A DNA stretch of 45,387 nucleotides from Pseudomonas marginalis (GTDB taxonomy: Bacteria > Pseudomonadota > Gammaproteobacteria > Pseudomonadales > Pseudomonadaceae). Numbering within the stretch: position 1 is the stretch's first letter; every line of letters starts with the position of its first letter. A model generated the notes under the pieces. The model saw only the letters and a program-made list of their open reading frames with translations, did no database searches and was not told where the DNA came from. The stretch is from positions 1 to 45,387 of the forward strand of contig NZ_LKEG01000024.1 in the NCBI RefSeq assembly GCF_001645105.1, read 5' to 3'. The position numbers and the translations under genes were made by a program. Of the stretch, positions 16,739 through 25,003 are shown piece after piece.

Positions 16739-17797
16739 ATGAAACGCAAAGACAAAATTGCCGTCTCCGTTATCGCGGTATTCGCCGTCGGCGTGCTGGT
16801 GTACCTGGTCGCGCCGGGCGTGCTCGGCAGCAAGCGCCAGACCACCAACGACGCCTTCGTCGCCGCTGACTTCACCCTGGTGGCGCCGCGCGTGGCGGGC
16901 TTCATCAAAGAGGTGCTGGTGGAGGACAACCAGCGCGTCAAGGCCGGGCAACTGTTGGCGCTGATCGACGACCGCGATTTCCGCGCCGCCGCCCAGGCTG
17001 CTGACGCTGATACGTTGGTCGCCCAGGCCCAACTGAAAAATGCCACCGCCACCCTCGAGCGCCAAAGCTCGGTGATCGCCCAGGCCCAGGCCACCGTCGC
17101 AGCGGACCGCGCCGAAGTGGCTTTTGCCGAACACGAACTCAATCGCTACAACCACCTCGCCGGTGTCGGCGCCGGCACCGTGCAGAACGCCCAGCAAGCC
17201 AAGACCCGCATCGACCAGGCCACCGCGCGCCTGGCGAACGCGACGGCGGTGCTGGCGGCCGAACGCAAGCAAGTGGAGATCCTCACCGCCCAGCGCGATG
17301 CCGCCGAAGGTGGGCTCAAGCGTGCCCAGGCCGCGCTGGAATTGGCCAGTTATCAACTGTCCTACACGCGCATCGTCGCGCCGGTGGATGGCATGGTCGG
17401 CGAACGTGCGGTGCGCGTTGGCGCGTATGTGACGCCGGGCAGCAAGATCCTCGCGGTGGTGCCGCTGGAAGAGGCGTACGTGGTGGCCAACTTCCAGGAA
17501 ACCCAGCTTTCTCATATGCACGCCGGCCAGGCCGTGCAGGTGCGCGTCGACAGCCTCGACGGTGAGTTGCTCAACGGCCATCTGGAAAGCCTCGCGCCTG
17601 CGACGGGTGTGACGTTCGCCTCGGTCAAACCCGACAACGCCACCGGCAACTTCACCAAGGTCGTGCAGCGGATTCCGGTGAAGATCGTCCTCGAACCCAA
17701 CCAGGCACTCACCGAACGCCTGCGGGTCGGCATGTCGGTGGAAGCCAGCGTCGACACCCAGCCCGTTGCGCAGCAGCGTGAGGTGGCCCAGCAATGA
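16739..17797 (+). CDS. HlyD/EmrA-family membrane fusion protein
   Basis: This is a 352-aa periplasmic adaptor with one N-terminal membrane anchor (about residues 7-27). A biotinyl-lipoyl-like half (V-A-P-R-V-A-G-F-I-K-E-V-L-V-E-D-N-Q-R-V-K-A-G-Q) is followed by a long alanine/glutamine-rich coiled-coil hairpin (about 85-205). The second lipoyl half (I-V-A-P-V-D-G-M-V-G) and a beta-barrel domain complete it. AAAGGA precedes the ATG, 15 bases after the MFS stop. It overlaps the channel gene by ATGA. It links the MFS pump to the outer-membrane channel. Confidence 0.93.
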   Translation: MKRKDKIAVSVIAVFAVGVLVYLVAPGVLGSKRQTTNDAFVAADFTLVAPRVAGFIKEVLVEDNQRVKAGQLLALIDDRDFRAAAQAADADTLVAQAQLKNATATLERQSSVIAQAQATVAADRAEVAFAEHELNRYNHLAGVGAGTVQNAQQAKTRIDQATARLANATAVLAAERKQVEILTAQRDAAEGGLKRAQAALELASYQLSYTRIVAPVDGMVGERAVRVGAYVTPGSKILAVVPLEEAYVVANFQETQLSHMHAGQAVQVRVDSLDGELLNGHLESLAPATGVTFASVKPDNATGNFTKVVQRIPVKIVLEPNQALTERLRVGMSVEASVDTQPVAQQREVAQQ

Positions 17798-19239
17798 AGC
17801 GAATTGCCTGGCTCACCTTGAGCCTTATCAGCCTGAGTGCCTGCACGGTCGGCCCGGACTTCCACAAGCCCCAGAGCCTGCCAGTGTCGCAATGGAACGA
17901 GCCCCAGGGTCGTCAGGCGACCAGCCGTGCCGTCAGCGATCCCTTGCAGGAGCGCTGGTGGGATGTGTTTCACGACGCGCAACTCTCGGCCCTCACCCGT
18001 CGCGCGCTCACCGATAACCTTGACCTGAAACTGGCCAGCAGTCGCCTGCAACAAAGCCGTGCCGTACGCCAGGTGACCACAGCCGATCGTTATCCCAACC
18101 TCAGCGCCAACGGTGATTACCTGCGCCAACGCAACAGCGGCAAAGGCCTAAGCGACCCGTCCGGCAATAACGGTCGTTCGGCGTTCAACCAGTGGGACAT
18201 GGGCTTTTCTGCCTCTTGGGAGTTGGACTTCTGGGGCCGTGTGAAACGCGAAACCGAAGCCGCTGACGCCACCCTGCAAGTCGCCGAAGACGACCGCCGC
18301 GCTGTGCTGTTGTCGGTACTCGCCGAGACCGCCCAGGACTACATCCAACTGCGCGGCGTACAGAACACCCGCGCCGTCACCGAGCAGAACCTCGACGTCG
18401 CCCGCCACAGCCTCAAGCTGTCACAGTTGCGCCTGGCCGATGGCGTGGCGACTGACCTGGACGTCGCCGAAGCCGCCGCCCAGGTCGCGGCCATCGAAGC
18501 GCGTCTGCCGGATCTGCAACAGCGTCAGGACCAACTGATCAATGCCCTCAGCCTGTTGATGGGCGAGCCGCCGCAGGCCCTTCACGCGCAGTTGTCCAAG
18601 GACGCCGCCGTGCCGCAAACCCAGCGCCAGGTTGCGATTGGCCTGCCGTCGGAACTGGCCGAGCGCCGCCCGGACATCCGCCAGGCCGAAGCCCGCCTGC
18701 ACGCCGCCACCGCCAGCATCGGCGTTGCCAAAGGCGACTTCTACCCGCGCATCACCTTGTCCGGCAGCCTCGGCTCCCAGGCCATGCAACTCTCGGATCT
18801 CGGTTCTTGGGGCTCCCGCGCTTTTGCCTTCGGGCCGCAGTTCAGCTTGCCGCTGTTCAACGGCGGGCGCCTGCAAGGCATGGTGAACCTGCGCGAAGCC
18901 CAACAACAGGAAGCGGCGCTCGCGTACCAGCAAACCGTGCTGCGGGCCTGGCATGAGATCGACGACCAGTTGACCCGCTACAACGCCAGCCAACTGCGCC
19001 GCGACAGCCTCGCCGAAGCCGTGCGGCAGAACCAGATTGCCCTGAGTACCGCTCAGCAGCAGTACGTGGAAGGCGTGGTGGATTTCGTCAACGTGCTCAC
19101 CGTGCAAAGCGCGCTGCTGGCCACGCAAGAGCAGTGGGTGGAAAGCTCGACCGGCGTGTCCCTGGCCATGGTTGGCCTGTACAAAGCGTTGGGTGGCGGC
19201 TGGGAATCGGTGTATCCGCTGCAAACCGCTGGGCGCTGA
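17794..19239 (+). CDS. Outer-membrane efflux lipoprotein, NodT/OprM family
   Basis: This 481-aa TolC-like channel protein has a lipoprotein signal with lipobox LSAC (acylated Cys at residue 17) followed by TVGPDFHKP, typical of NodT-family factors. Two related outer-membrane-efflux halves follow, the second with E-R-R-P-D-I-R-Q-A-E-A-R-L and F-G-P-Q-F-S-L-P-L-F-N-G-G-R. It is the last gene of the pump operon and converges with the DUF3142 gene across a 25-bp gap with no obvious terminator. Confidence 0.93.
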   Translation: MKRIAWLTLSLISLSACTVGPDFHKPQSLPVSQWNEPQGRQATSRAVSDPLQERWWDVFHDAQLSALTRRALTDNLDLKLASSRLQQSRAVRQVTTADRYPNLSANGDYLRQRNSGKGLSDPSGNNGRSAFNQWDMGFSASWELDFWGRVKRETEAADATLQVAEDDRRAVLLSVLAETAQDYIQLRGVQNTRAVTEQNLDVARHSLKLSQLRLADGVATDLDVAEAAAQVAAIEARLPDLQQRQDQLINALSLLMGEPPQALHAQLSKDAAVPQTQRQVAIGLPSELAERRPDIRQAEARLHAATASIGVAKGDFYPRITLSGSLGSQAMQLSDLGSWGSRAFAFGPQFSLPLFNGGRLQGMVNLREAQQQEAALAYQQTVLRAWHEIDDQLTRYNASQLRRDSLAEAVRQNQIALSTAQQQYVEGVVDFVNVLTVQSALLATQEQWVESSTGVSLAMVGLYKALGGGWESVYPLQTAGR

Positions 19240-19264
19240 ACGGCAAAGCTACAGATTGAACGCA

Positions 19265-19969
19265 TCAAGGGTTTTGCAAAAACACCACGTAGCCTCGAAA
19301 CCATTCGCTGTCCTTCAAATACCCCGGTGCTTGCCACTCTCCGCCCTGAATCAAGCCAATCTTGAACGGCAGCCCCAGCCGATCCATGCGTGGCAAGTAC
19401 GCCGCGTAATCCGGGATGCTGTGGCGGCCTTGGTACGTCTGCACCACCACTTCATCCACCACGCCCTTGAGCTGGGCGATGGCCGCCGGGTCGGCGTTGC
19501 TGCTCCAGTCCATCAAGCCGGTGATGCTCAGGCGCAACTCGGCAGGCAAACGCTGGCGCAGGTCGCGCAGGAACTCGGCGTATTCGTGCAGGTATTGGGT
19601 ACGCGCATCGAAGTCGATCTGTATACCGACCACCGGGTTGCCCGCATCGCGCCAGCGTTGCACTTGCCCGAGCAGTTGTGTGTAGACCTGTTCCGGCCAG
19701 CGCAGGGTGTGGGCGCGGTAGACGATCCAGATGTCGCCCTGGGTGAGGCGTGGCACGCTGATGCCTTGGGCGATCATCTGCACGCCACGACCCGGCGCGC
19801 GGCGGGTGGCGTTGATCTGGCCCTGGAGGATATACAGGGTCTTGGCCTGCTTGAGCACCGGTTGAGGGGTGACGCCACTCCACAGCCAGAAGGCGTCATA
19901 GTCACGGGCGTCAACAGCGCCGAAGGCCGGGCTTGCCAGTAACAGCAAGCCTAGCCACAGGTGCTTCAC
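19265..19969 (-). CDS. DUF3142 domain protein, exported, possible TIM-barrel hydrolase
   Basis: This 234-aa protein starts with a GTG that overlaps the upstream gene's stop (GTGA), so the two are translationally coupled. A signal peptide (K-H-L-W-L-G-L-L-L-L-A-S-P-A-F-G-A) spans residues 2-18. The rest matches the DUF3142 family: an early Y-D-A-F-W-L-W-S-G, then regularly spaced beta strands D-I-W-I-V-Y-R-A-H, V-V-G-I-Q-I-D-F-D-A, L-S-I-T-G-L, E-V-V-V-Q-T-Y-Q-G and F-K-I-G-L-I. That order and the acidic Q-I-D-F-D strand resemble a TIM barrel like those of some glycoside hydrolases; this is inference. A longer open frame upstream (to 20035) lies inside the previous gene and is rejected. Function unknown, probably periplasmic. 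Confidence 0.82.
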   Translation of the reverse strand: MKHLWLGLLLLASPAFGAVDARDYDAFWLWSGVTPQPVLKQAKTLYILQGQINATRRAPGRGVQMIAQGISVPRLTQGDIWIVYRAHTLRWPEQVYTQLLGQVQRWRDAGNPVVGIQIDFDARTQYLHEYAEFLRDLRQRLPAELRLSITGLMDWSSNADPAAIAQLKGVVDEVVVQTYQGRHSIPDYAAYLPRMDRLGLPFKIGLIQGGEWQAPGYLKDSEWFRGYVVFLQNP

Positions 19970-22134
19970 CAGTAGTACTGCAGGGACTTGCCCCACTGGG
20001 TGTCGGCGAAGCCGGTTTTCAACTGACGGAACCACGCCTTGCGCACGGCCGGCTCCACATCAACGCCGCCGCAACTGTTGTAGCCCGATGGCCCATAGCA
20101 GTTGATGGCGCGAAACAGCGCATAGGCGCGATCATTCTTAGGCGCCTTGGCGTTGCCGATCACCTGTTTGTAGCCGTCCAGGCGCGAGAAGGTTTCTCCC
20201 TTGAAGTCCGACGCAGTGCTGCCCAGGCTGCCGGCGGCGCGTGCCTGTTCCAGTGGCATGCCGTCCAGGCCGTTGCGCAGGATGAACTCACCCAGACAGT
20301 TCAGGCCCTGTGGGTTTTTGGCATCGCCCTGCAAGGTCGCGGCGGTTTGCGCAATGCTCGGGCAGGCGTAGCCGGATTCGGCCTTGTCGCCATTCCACTG
20401 GAACAGCTTCAAGGTCTGGCTGGCGCTGTAGACGTAGCCCAGGCTGGTGCCCAGTTTGTCTTCCGAAGCCTGGGCGGGCAGTTGCTTGAGGTCCTCGGCA
20501 AAGGTCGCGAACTGGCCGCGCAGCAGGTCTTTGTAGAGCAGCACGAATTGTGCGGTCTGGCGTTCCAGCGGGTCGCTGGCCTGGGCGATCTGCTGGCGCA
20601 GCAGCTCGGGACCTGCAACGTTGCGCAGCAGGATGTAGCGCACCGGCTTGGCGCTGATCGGCGAGTCGGCGGCGAATACCTTGGCCAACTGGCCGCTGCG
20701 CTCGTAGTTCATGGCCAGGGCCAATTCCAACTGGTCGCGTTGCAGCGGCAGTTTCGCCAGCGGCAGCAGTTGCAGCCAGAGCGCTTCGGCACCTTTCCAG
20801 TCTTGCTTGGCTTCCAGGGCCAGGGCGCGCAGGGTCTGCTGGCTGAAGGCGAAGTAATTCAGGCTCGACGGTACGGTTTGGGGCAATAGCTTCAAGGCAG
20901 CGTCCGGTTGATGCTCGCTGTACAGCGCATTGACCGCCAGCAGGTAGTCATGCAGTTCCGGCGCACTGGCGAATGCGGCTTTTTGCTTCTCCAGGTCGGC
21001 GCGGGAGAGGGCCGGCTGGTTGCCGCCGCGCATCACCATCAGGTCACTGACAAACTGGATCATCGGTGTGGTGACGGTCTCGCTGTTGACCATCAACAGC
21101 TTGAGGTCAGCTTCCTCCACCAATTCATCCACCGACACATTGCGCTGCGCGTCAGTGGCCTGGGTCATCGCCCAGGCGTAGGCCTCGGCGAGTTTGGTGT
21201 TGTCACCCGCCAACCAATAGACCCGGCGCAACAGGCCTCGGGCGGAAGCGACGTAGTCGCCCTGTGGATAAGTTTTCAGGTAGTTGAGGAAACCTTCCTC
21301 AGCCTCGCTCAGGGCTGACTTATCCACATGATCGAGGCGCGGCATGCCGTATTCGTCGAAGGCTTCGGCCTGCGCCTGGTTCAGTGAGGTACGCGCGGTC
21401 ATGTACAGCGCGGTTTCCGTCAGCCACGGCACGTTGCTGCTGCTGGCGGCGGCAAACCCCCGTTCGGCGTCACTGAAGCGACCACTGTAGAAGTCGGCCG
21501 CGGCTTGCAGGTAAGTGCGCAACAGTTGGCCTTCGCTGGACTGGATCTGCTGGGCGTCCACCACCTGGCCCTCCCACGAACAGGCCGTCAGCAGCTGCAA
21601 GCGCGCCTTTACCAACAGCTCGCGTTCGGCCGCCGGCATGTCGGCCTTGATCACCTGGCGGATAAACGCGGTGGCGCTGTCATCGTCGTTGCTGCGGCAG
21701 CGGCTGCCTTCGCCATTGAGGAATGCTTCGCCAGCGGTTTTGTACTCGTCGCGCTTGATGCCCAAGGGCTGCAGCAGTGTGTCGAGTTCGGCGGTGCGTG
21801 AGTCGTCCGGGGCGTTGTCGGGTTCTTCGTTTGTGCTGGGAATCGGCGCCAGGCGATAGACCGGGAAGGGCACCGGGCCAAAGCCCTGGGACAGGTCATC
21901 TTCGCTCAGGGCATTGGGCGCTAACGGCGCTGCCTTTTTGTCGGCCAGCAACAGGCGCAGATTGACGCGGCTGTCATTGCCCGGGCTGAGGAAGGGCAGG
22001 TTGCTGCACGCGTCGAGGCTGTCACGCGCCACCCGCCAGTCGGGGTAGCACGAGTCGTCGGAGCTGGCCTGGGCGTGTTGGGAAAGGCCTGCGAGCAGTG
22101 CCAGTGCCAGGGGTGACAGAAAACCGATGCGCAT
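19966..22134 (-). CDS. Large exported helical-repeat (TPR-like) protein, function unknown
   Basis: This 722-aa protein has a signal peptide (about residues 1-23, ending A-Q-A) and AGGA before the ATG at 22134. Most of it is helical repeat. The sequence is rich in paired helices with A/L spacing, such as Y-L-Q-A-A-A-D-F-Y-S-G-R-F-S-D-A-E-R-G-F-A, and a later segment L-N-Y-L-K-T-Y-P-Q-G-D-Y-V-A-S-A-R-G-L recalls the TPRs of BamD/YbgF-type proteins. Several cysteines (for example D-S-C-Y-P-D-W, C-Y-G-P-S-G-Y-N-S-C-G-G) suggest disulfides in the periplasm. It ends in an aromatic residue (Q-Y-Y-W). It has no lipobox, so a BamD-like lipoprotein name would be misleading. It is coupled to the DUF3142 gene, and both products probably act together in the envelope. 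Confidence 0.8.
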   Translation of the reverse strand: MRIGFLSPLALALLAGLSQHAQASSDDSCYPDWRVARDSLDACSNLPFLSPGNDSRVNLRLLLADKKAAPLAPNALSEDDLSQGFGPVPFPVYRLAPIPSTNEEPDNAPDDSRTAELDTLLQPLGIKRDEYKTAGEAFLNGEGSRCRSNDDDSATAFIRQVIKADMPAAERELLVKARLQLLTACSWEGQVVDAQQIQSSEGQLLRTYLQAAADFYSGRFSDAERGFAAASSSNVPWLTETALYMTARTSLNQAQAEAFDEYGMPRLDHVDKSALSEAEEGFLNYLKTYPQGDYVASARGLLRRVYWLAGDNTKLAEAYAWAMTQATDAQRNVSVDELVEEADLKLLMVNSETVTTPMIQFVSDLMVMRGGNQPALSRADLEKQKAAFASAPELHDYLLAVNALYSEHQPDAALKLLPQTVPSSLNYFAFSQQTLRALALEAKQDWKGAEALWLQLLPLAKLPLQRDQLELALAMNYERSGQLAKVFAADSPISAKPVRYILLRNVAGPELLRQQIAQASDPLERQTAQFVLLYKDLLRGQFATFAEDLKQLPAQASEDKLGTSLGYVYSASQTLKLFQWNGDKAESGYACPSIAQTAATLQGDAKNPQGLNCLGEFILRNGLDGMPLEQARAAGSLGSTASDFKGETFSRLDGYKQVIGNAKAPKNDRAYALFRAINCYGPSGYNSCGGVDVEPAVRKAWFRQLKTGFADTQWGKSLQYYW

Positions 22135-22313
22135 GACGTGTCCTTGATCCTGAGTCCGTGGAGGGGGGCAATAATAGCGTGTTCCTACGGTTGCTTCGGA
22201 GACGCCCTGCACAATTTGCTGATTTGTCCGATTCCAGCAGCCAGCCTGGATCTTTTGTCCTAGAGTGGCGGTGTTTACGCGTGGGCAATCAAGGCAGTGG
22301 TAGGGGAATCGAG

Positions 22314-23927
22314 GTGCGTCGGTCTGTGGTAGAACAAAACGAAAAGGTCGGGACGTTACCCGTACTCAACCGCCTGACGTGGGAAGGCGCCGGTTGGATC
22401 AGCCGACTCTGGTGGGTGCCGATCCTGGCGCTGGCTATGATTCTGCGTTTTTACAACCTGACGGCGGCGGCGATCTGGGGCGATGAAGGCTCGAGCCTGT
22501 TGCTCAGCGAATACGCCTTGGCCGACCTGTGGTTCCACGCGGCGCACGACGTGCATCCGCCGCTGTATTTTTTCCTGCTGCGCGGCTGGATCGAGCTGTT
22601 CGGCGACAGTATCTGGTCGATACGCGGCATGAGCGCCATTCCCGGTGTGGTGGTCGTGGGCCTGGGCGTCTGGCTGACCCGGCAACTGTCCACGCGCCGG
22701 GCGGCGGTACTGGCGGGGATCCTGCTGGCGTTGTTGCCGACAGCGGTGCGTTACAGCCAGGAAGTGCGCATGTATTCGCTGCTGGGGGTGTGGTTGCTGG
22801 GCGCCACGCTGGCGCTGGTGTACTGGGTGCGCCAACCCGAGCGCACGCGCTATCTGGCGGCCTATGTCGTATTGATGAGTGCCGGTTTCTACACCCATTA
22901 CTTCACTGCGTTGTGCGTGCTGGTGCATTGGGCTTACCTGGGCGTGCTGGGCGTGCTGGGTGGCACGGCGCCGCGAGGCCAACGCCTGATCACGCGCCCG
23001 GCCTGGTGGGTGGCGAACACAACGATTGTGCTGGTGTACCTGCCGTGGCTGCCGAACCTGCTGGACCTGGTACAGCACGTCGACCAGCTCAAGGTGGGGG
23101 GCGACATCGGCTGGGAAGAACCGGTCAACCTGTTCTCCCTGCCCTCGATGATCTGGCAATTCGTGCTGCAGGATGAAGGCGTTGGCTTCTGGGCACCGCT
23201 GTTCTGGCTGTTTCCGCTGTTGCTGGTGGCTGTCGTCCTCATCACGGCCTGGCGTGATCGCGAGCGTCATCGACCGGCCCGCCTGCTGGCGCTGTTTTTC
23301 TTGCTGCCGTTGTTATTGGTCTACGGCGTGTCGTTTATTTCCCCGGTGTTTATCGAACGCTACCTGACGGTGTATGCCCTGGGCTTGCCGATCCTTTGGG
23401 CGATGGCCATCGACCGCCTGCCATCACGGTTTGCACTGCTGGGGGCGGCGTTGTTCGTCCTGTTTGTCGGCGTGGAACTGGTGGGGCTTAAGAACAATTT
23501 CACCGTGGATGAACACGACCAGTTCAACGTGCCGGTGGAGTTCGTCAACCGCAATTACCAGGAAGACGACCGCATCGTCCTCAGCGACATGATGTGGTAC
23601 CTCAGCTACGTGTATTACGACCAGACCGACGCTCAATTGCAGCTCTACACCCCGCCCAAACCGGACGGCACGCCCACGCGGCCGAATGCCTACGGCTTCG
23701 GCACCCTGGTGGACCAGGACGGCGGACGCATCTACCTCGACCGCCTGTCGGCACTGCCCGCCGAAACCCGCCGCGTGTGGCTGATCAGCAGCAACGAAGC
23801 CCCGGACGACTTCGCCCCGCTGCCCCAAGGCTGGCGCGAACTCAGCCGCCAGGATGGCGGCGGCGCGAGGGCGCGGTTGTTCGTGTTGTGCAACGTGCCG
23901 TCGGCGCAACCCGAGGGCTGCCGCTAG
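22314..23927 (+). CDS. Membrane glycosyltransferase, GT39/ArnT-like
   Basis: This 537-aa polytopic protein has about ten membrane segments and a C-terminal periplasmic domain from about residue 395. The first periplasmic loop carries W-G-D-E-G-S-S and, twenty-odd residues on, H-P-P-L-Y-F. These are the catalytic acidic pair and the HPPLY signature of PMT/ArnT-type transferases, which move a sugar from a polyprenyl-phosphate carrier to an outer acceptor. The GTG at 22314 is chosen because AGGGG lies eight bases upstream; the long frame back to 22158 has no such site and runs into the divergent promoter region. It is divergent from the repeat-protein gene across a 179-bp gap. Donor and acceptor are unknown, and no polyprenyl-phosphate sugar synthase is next to it. 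Confidence 0.85.
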   Translation: MRRSVVEQNEKVGTLPVLNRLTWEGAGWISRLWWVPILALAMILRFYNLTAAAIWGDEGSSLLLSEYALADLWFHAAHDVHPPLYFFLLRGWIELFGDSIWSIRGMSAIPGVVVVGLGVWLTRQLSTRRAAVLAGILLALLPTAVRYSQEVRMYSLLGVWLLGATLALVYWVRQPERTRYLAAYVVLMSAGFYTHYFTALCVLVHWAYLGVLGVLGGTAPRGQRLITRPAWWVANTTIVLVYLPWLPNLLDLVQHVDQLKVGGDIGWEEPVNLFSLPSMIWQFVLQDEGVGFWAPLFWLFPLLLVAVVLITAWRDRERHRPARLLALFFLLPLLLVYGVSFISPVFIERYLTVYALGLPILWAMAIDRLPSRFALLGAALFVLFVGVELVGLKNNFTVDEHDQFNVPVEFVNRNYQEDDRIVLSDMMWYLSYVYYDQTDAQLQLYTPPKPDGTPTRPNAYGFGTLVDQDGGRIYLDRLSALPAETRRVWLISSNEAPDDFAPLPQGWRELSRQDGGGARARLFVLCNVPSAQPEGCR

Positions 23928-23960
23928 ACTGGGTTAACGATTTTCTAACAGGAGTCCGTC

Positions 23961-24215
23961 ATGGAATCGCCCGTGCATAGCTTGCCGTCACTGTTCAAAC
24001 AGCTGGGGCTGCCGGATGACCCGGTGAGTATCGAGCAGTTTGTCACGACTCATTCGCCCCTCAAGCCGGAGCTGAAACTGGCGGATGCGTTCTTCTGGAC
24101 GCACAGCCAGCAGGCGTTTTTGCGTGAGGAAATTCTGGAGGATGCAGATTGGGCAGAAGTGGTGGATGAGTTGAATTTGATGTTGCGGGGTGGGCGAGGG
24201 GTGCAAAAAACTTAG
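23961..24215 (+). CDS. DUF2789 family small protein
   Basis: This is an 84-aa soluble protein with the DUF2789 pattern: an N-terminal L-F-x-Q-L-G-L-P-D-D, a central L-A-D-A-x-F-W-x-x-S-Q-x-A-F-L-R-E-E and an acidic helix E-D-A-D-W-A-E-V-V-D-E-L-N. An ACAGGAG ribosome site precedes the ATG. It lies 33 bases after the glycosyltransferase and may be cotranscribed. No function is known for the family. Confidence 0.88.
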   Translation: MESPVHSLPSLFKQLGLPDDPVSIEQFVTTHSPLKPELKLADAFFWTHSQQAFLREEILEDADWAEVVDELNLMLRGGRGVQKT

Positions 24216-24330
24216 CAGAAAGGGCAAAAGTTGAAAAAATCCGGTCTTTTACCGCGTTAGTAAACTTTTCCTGAGGTCTGGGCTTGGTGGCCAGGCCGAA
24301 CACCAATCCTGAAGCCAGCACTGATCTAAA

Positions 24331-24420
24331 TGTGGGAGGGGGCTTGCTCCCGATAGCGGTCAATCAGTCAACCTTGTATTGACTGAAACTGCGAAATCGG
24401 GAGCAAGCCCCCTCCCACAT
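24331..24420. repeat. REP doublet (REPIN), GGGAGGGGGCTTGC type
   Basis: Inverted arms at 24331-24353 and 24398-24420 share GTGGGAGGGGGCTTGCTCCC and its complement. The spacer contains a second small dyad, CAGTCAA (24365-24371) / TTGACTG (24379-24385). The core matches the most abundant REP class of P. fluorescens-group genomes as I recall it. It fills much of the 350-bp gap between the DUF2789 and MarR genes; the rest of that gap holds only the MarR promoter. Confidence 0.88.
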
Positions 24421-24501
24421 TCGGTATGCGGTAAATCCTACCCCGACGCTAAAACCAGCTTTACTGACTCCCACCACCCATCCGCAAAATTGTTTCAAAA
24501 C

Positions 24502-24563
24502 TTGACGCATTTGGATCCATCCACCATATTGATAGTTAGCAAACTAACTGTATGCGAACTATC
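24502..24563 (+). promoter_or_regulatory. Sigma-70 promoter with overlapping MarR operator
   Basis: TTGACG (24502-24507), a 17-bp spacer and CATATT (24525-24530) form a good promoter. The start point, near 24537, falls inside nested dyads AGTTAG-N4-CTAACT (24534-24549) and GATAGTT (24531-24537) / AACTATC (24557-24563). A repressor bound there would block initiation. This suits autorepression by the MarR protein encoded directly downstream. Confidence 0.7.
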
Positions 24564-24565
24564 CA

Positions 24566-25003
24566 GTGCCTCAATCCCTCGAACAACTCCAGATGAACCT
24601 CAGCAGCAGCATGGTGGTGGGCGCCCGTAACTGGCGCAAAATCTGCCAGACCACGCTGGTGAGCTATGGCATCTCCGAAGCTTGCGCCGTGCCGCTGTTG
24701 ATGATCGGCCGTCTGGGCGACGGGGTGCACCAAGTCAAAGTGGCCCAGGCGTCGGGGATGGAAAGCCCGTCGCTGGTGCGCCTGCTCGACCGGCTGTGTT
24801 CCGACGGCTACGTGTGCCGTACCGAAGACGTTCACGACCGTCGCGCCAAGTCCCTGAGCCTCACCGAGCGCGGTCGTGAACTGGTGCATGCGGTGGAAGT
24901 GCAACTGGTGCGCCTGCGCAAGGACGTGCTGGCGGATATCGCCCCCAGCGATCTGGAAGCCGCGCTGCGTGTGCTGCGTGCTTTCGAGGCGGCGTCGCTT
25001 TGA
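24566..25003 (+). CDS. MarR-family transcriptional regulator
   Basis: This 145-aa winged-helix regulator starts at GTG 24566, just downstream of the dyads; an internal ATG at 24593 is the alternative. The DNA-binding core is V-K-V-A-Q-A-S-G-M-E-S-P-S-L-V-R-L-L-D-R-L followed by the wing with V-H-D-R-R-A-K-S-L-S-L-T-E-R-G, where the D-R-R and L-T-x-x-G elements are diagnostic of MarR. It is first in the operon and overlaps the next gene by TTGA. It probably represses the pump until an aromatic acid or similar ligand binds. Confidence 0.9.
   Translation: MPQSLEQLQMNLSSSMVVGARNWRKICQTTLVSYGISEACAVPLLMIGRLGDGVHQVKVAQASGMESPSLVRLLDRLCSDGYVCRTEDVHDRRAKSLSLTERGRELVHAVEVQLVRLRKDVLADIAPSDLEAALRVLRAFEAASL

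Noticed and set aside
16553..17794. Open minus-strand frame of 413 codons
   Set aside because: It is antisense to the MFS end and the EmrA-like adaptor, both convincingly coding on the plus strand.
19240..19264. Looked for a terminator between the convergent channel and DUF3142 genes
   Set aside because: The 25-bp gap is too short and shows no inverted repeat.
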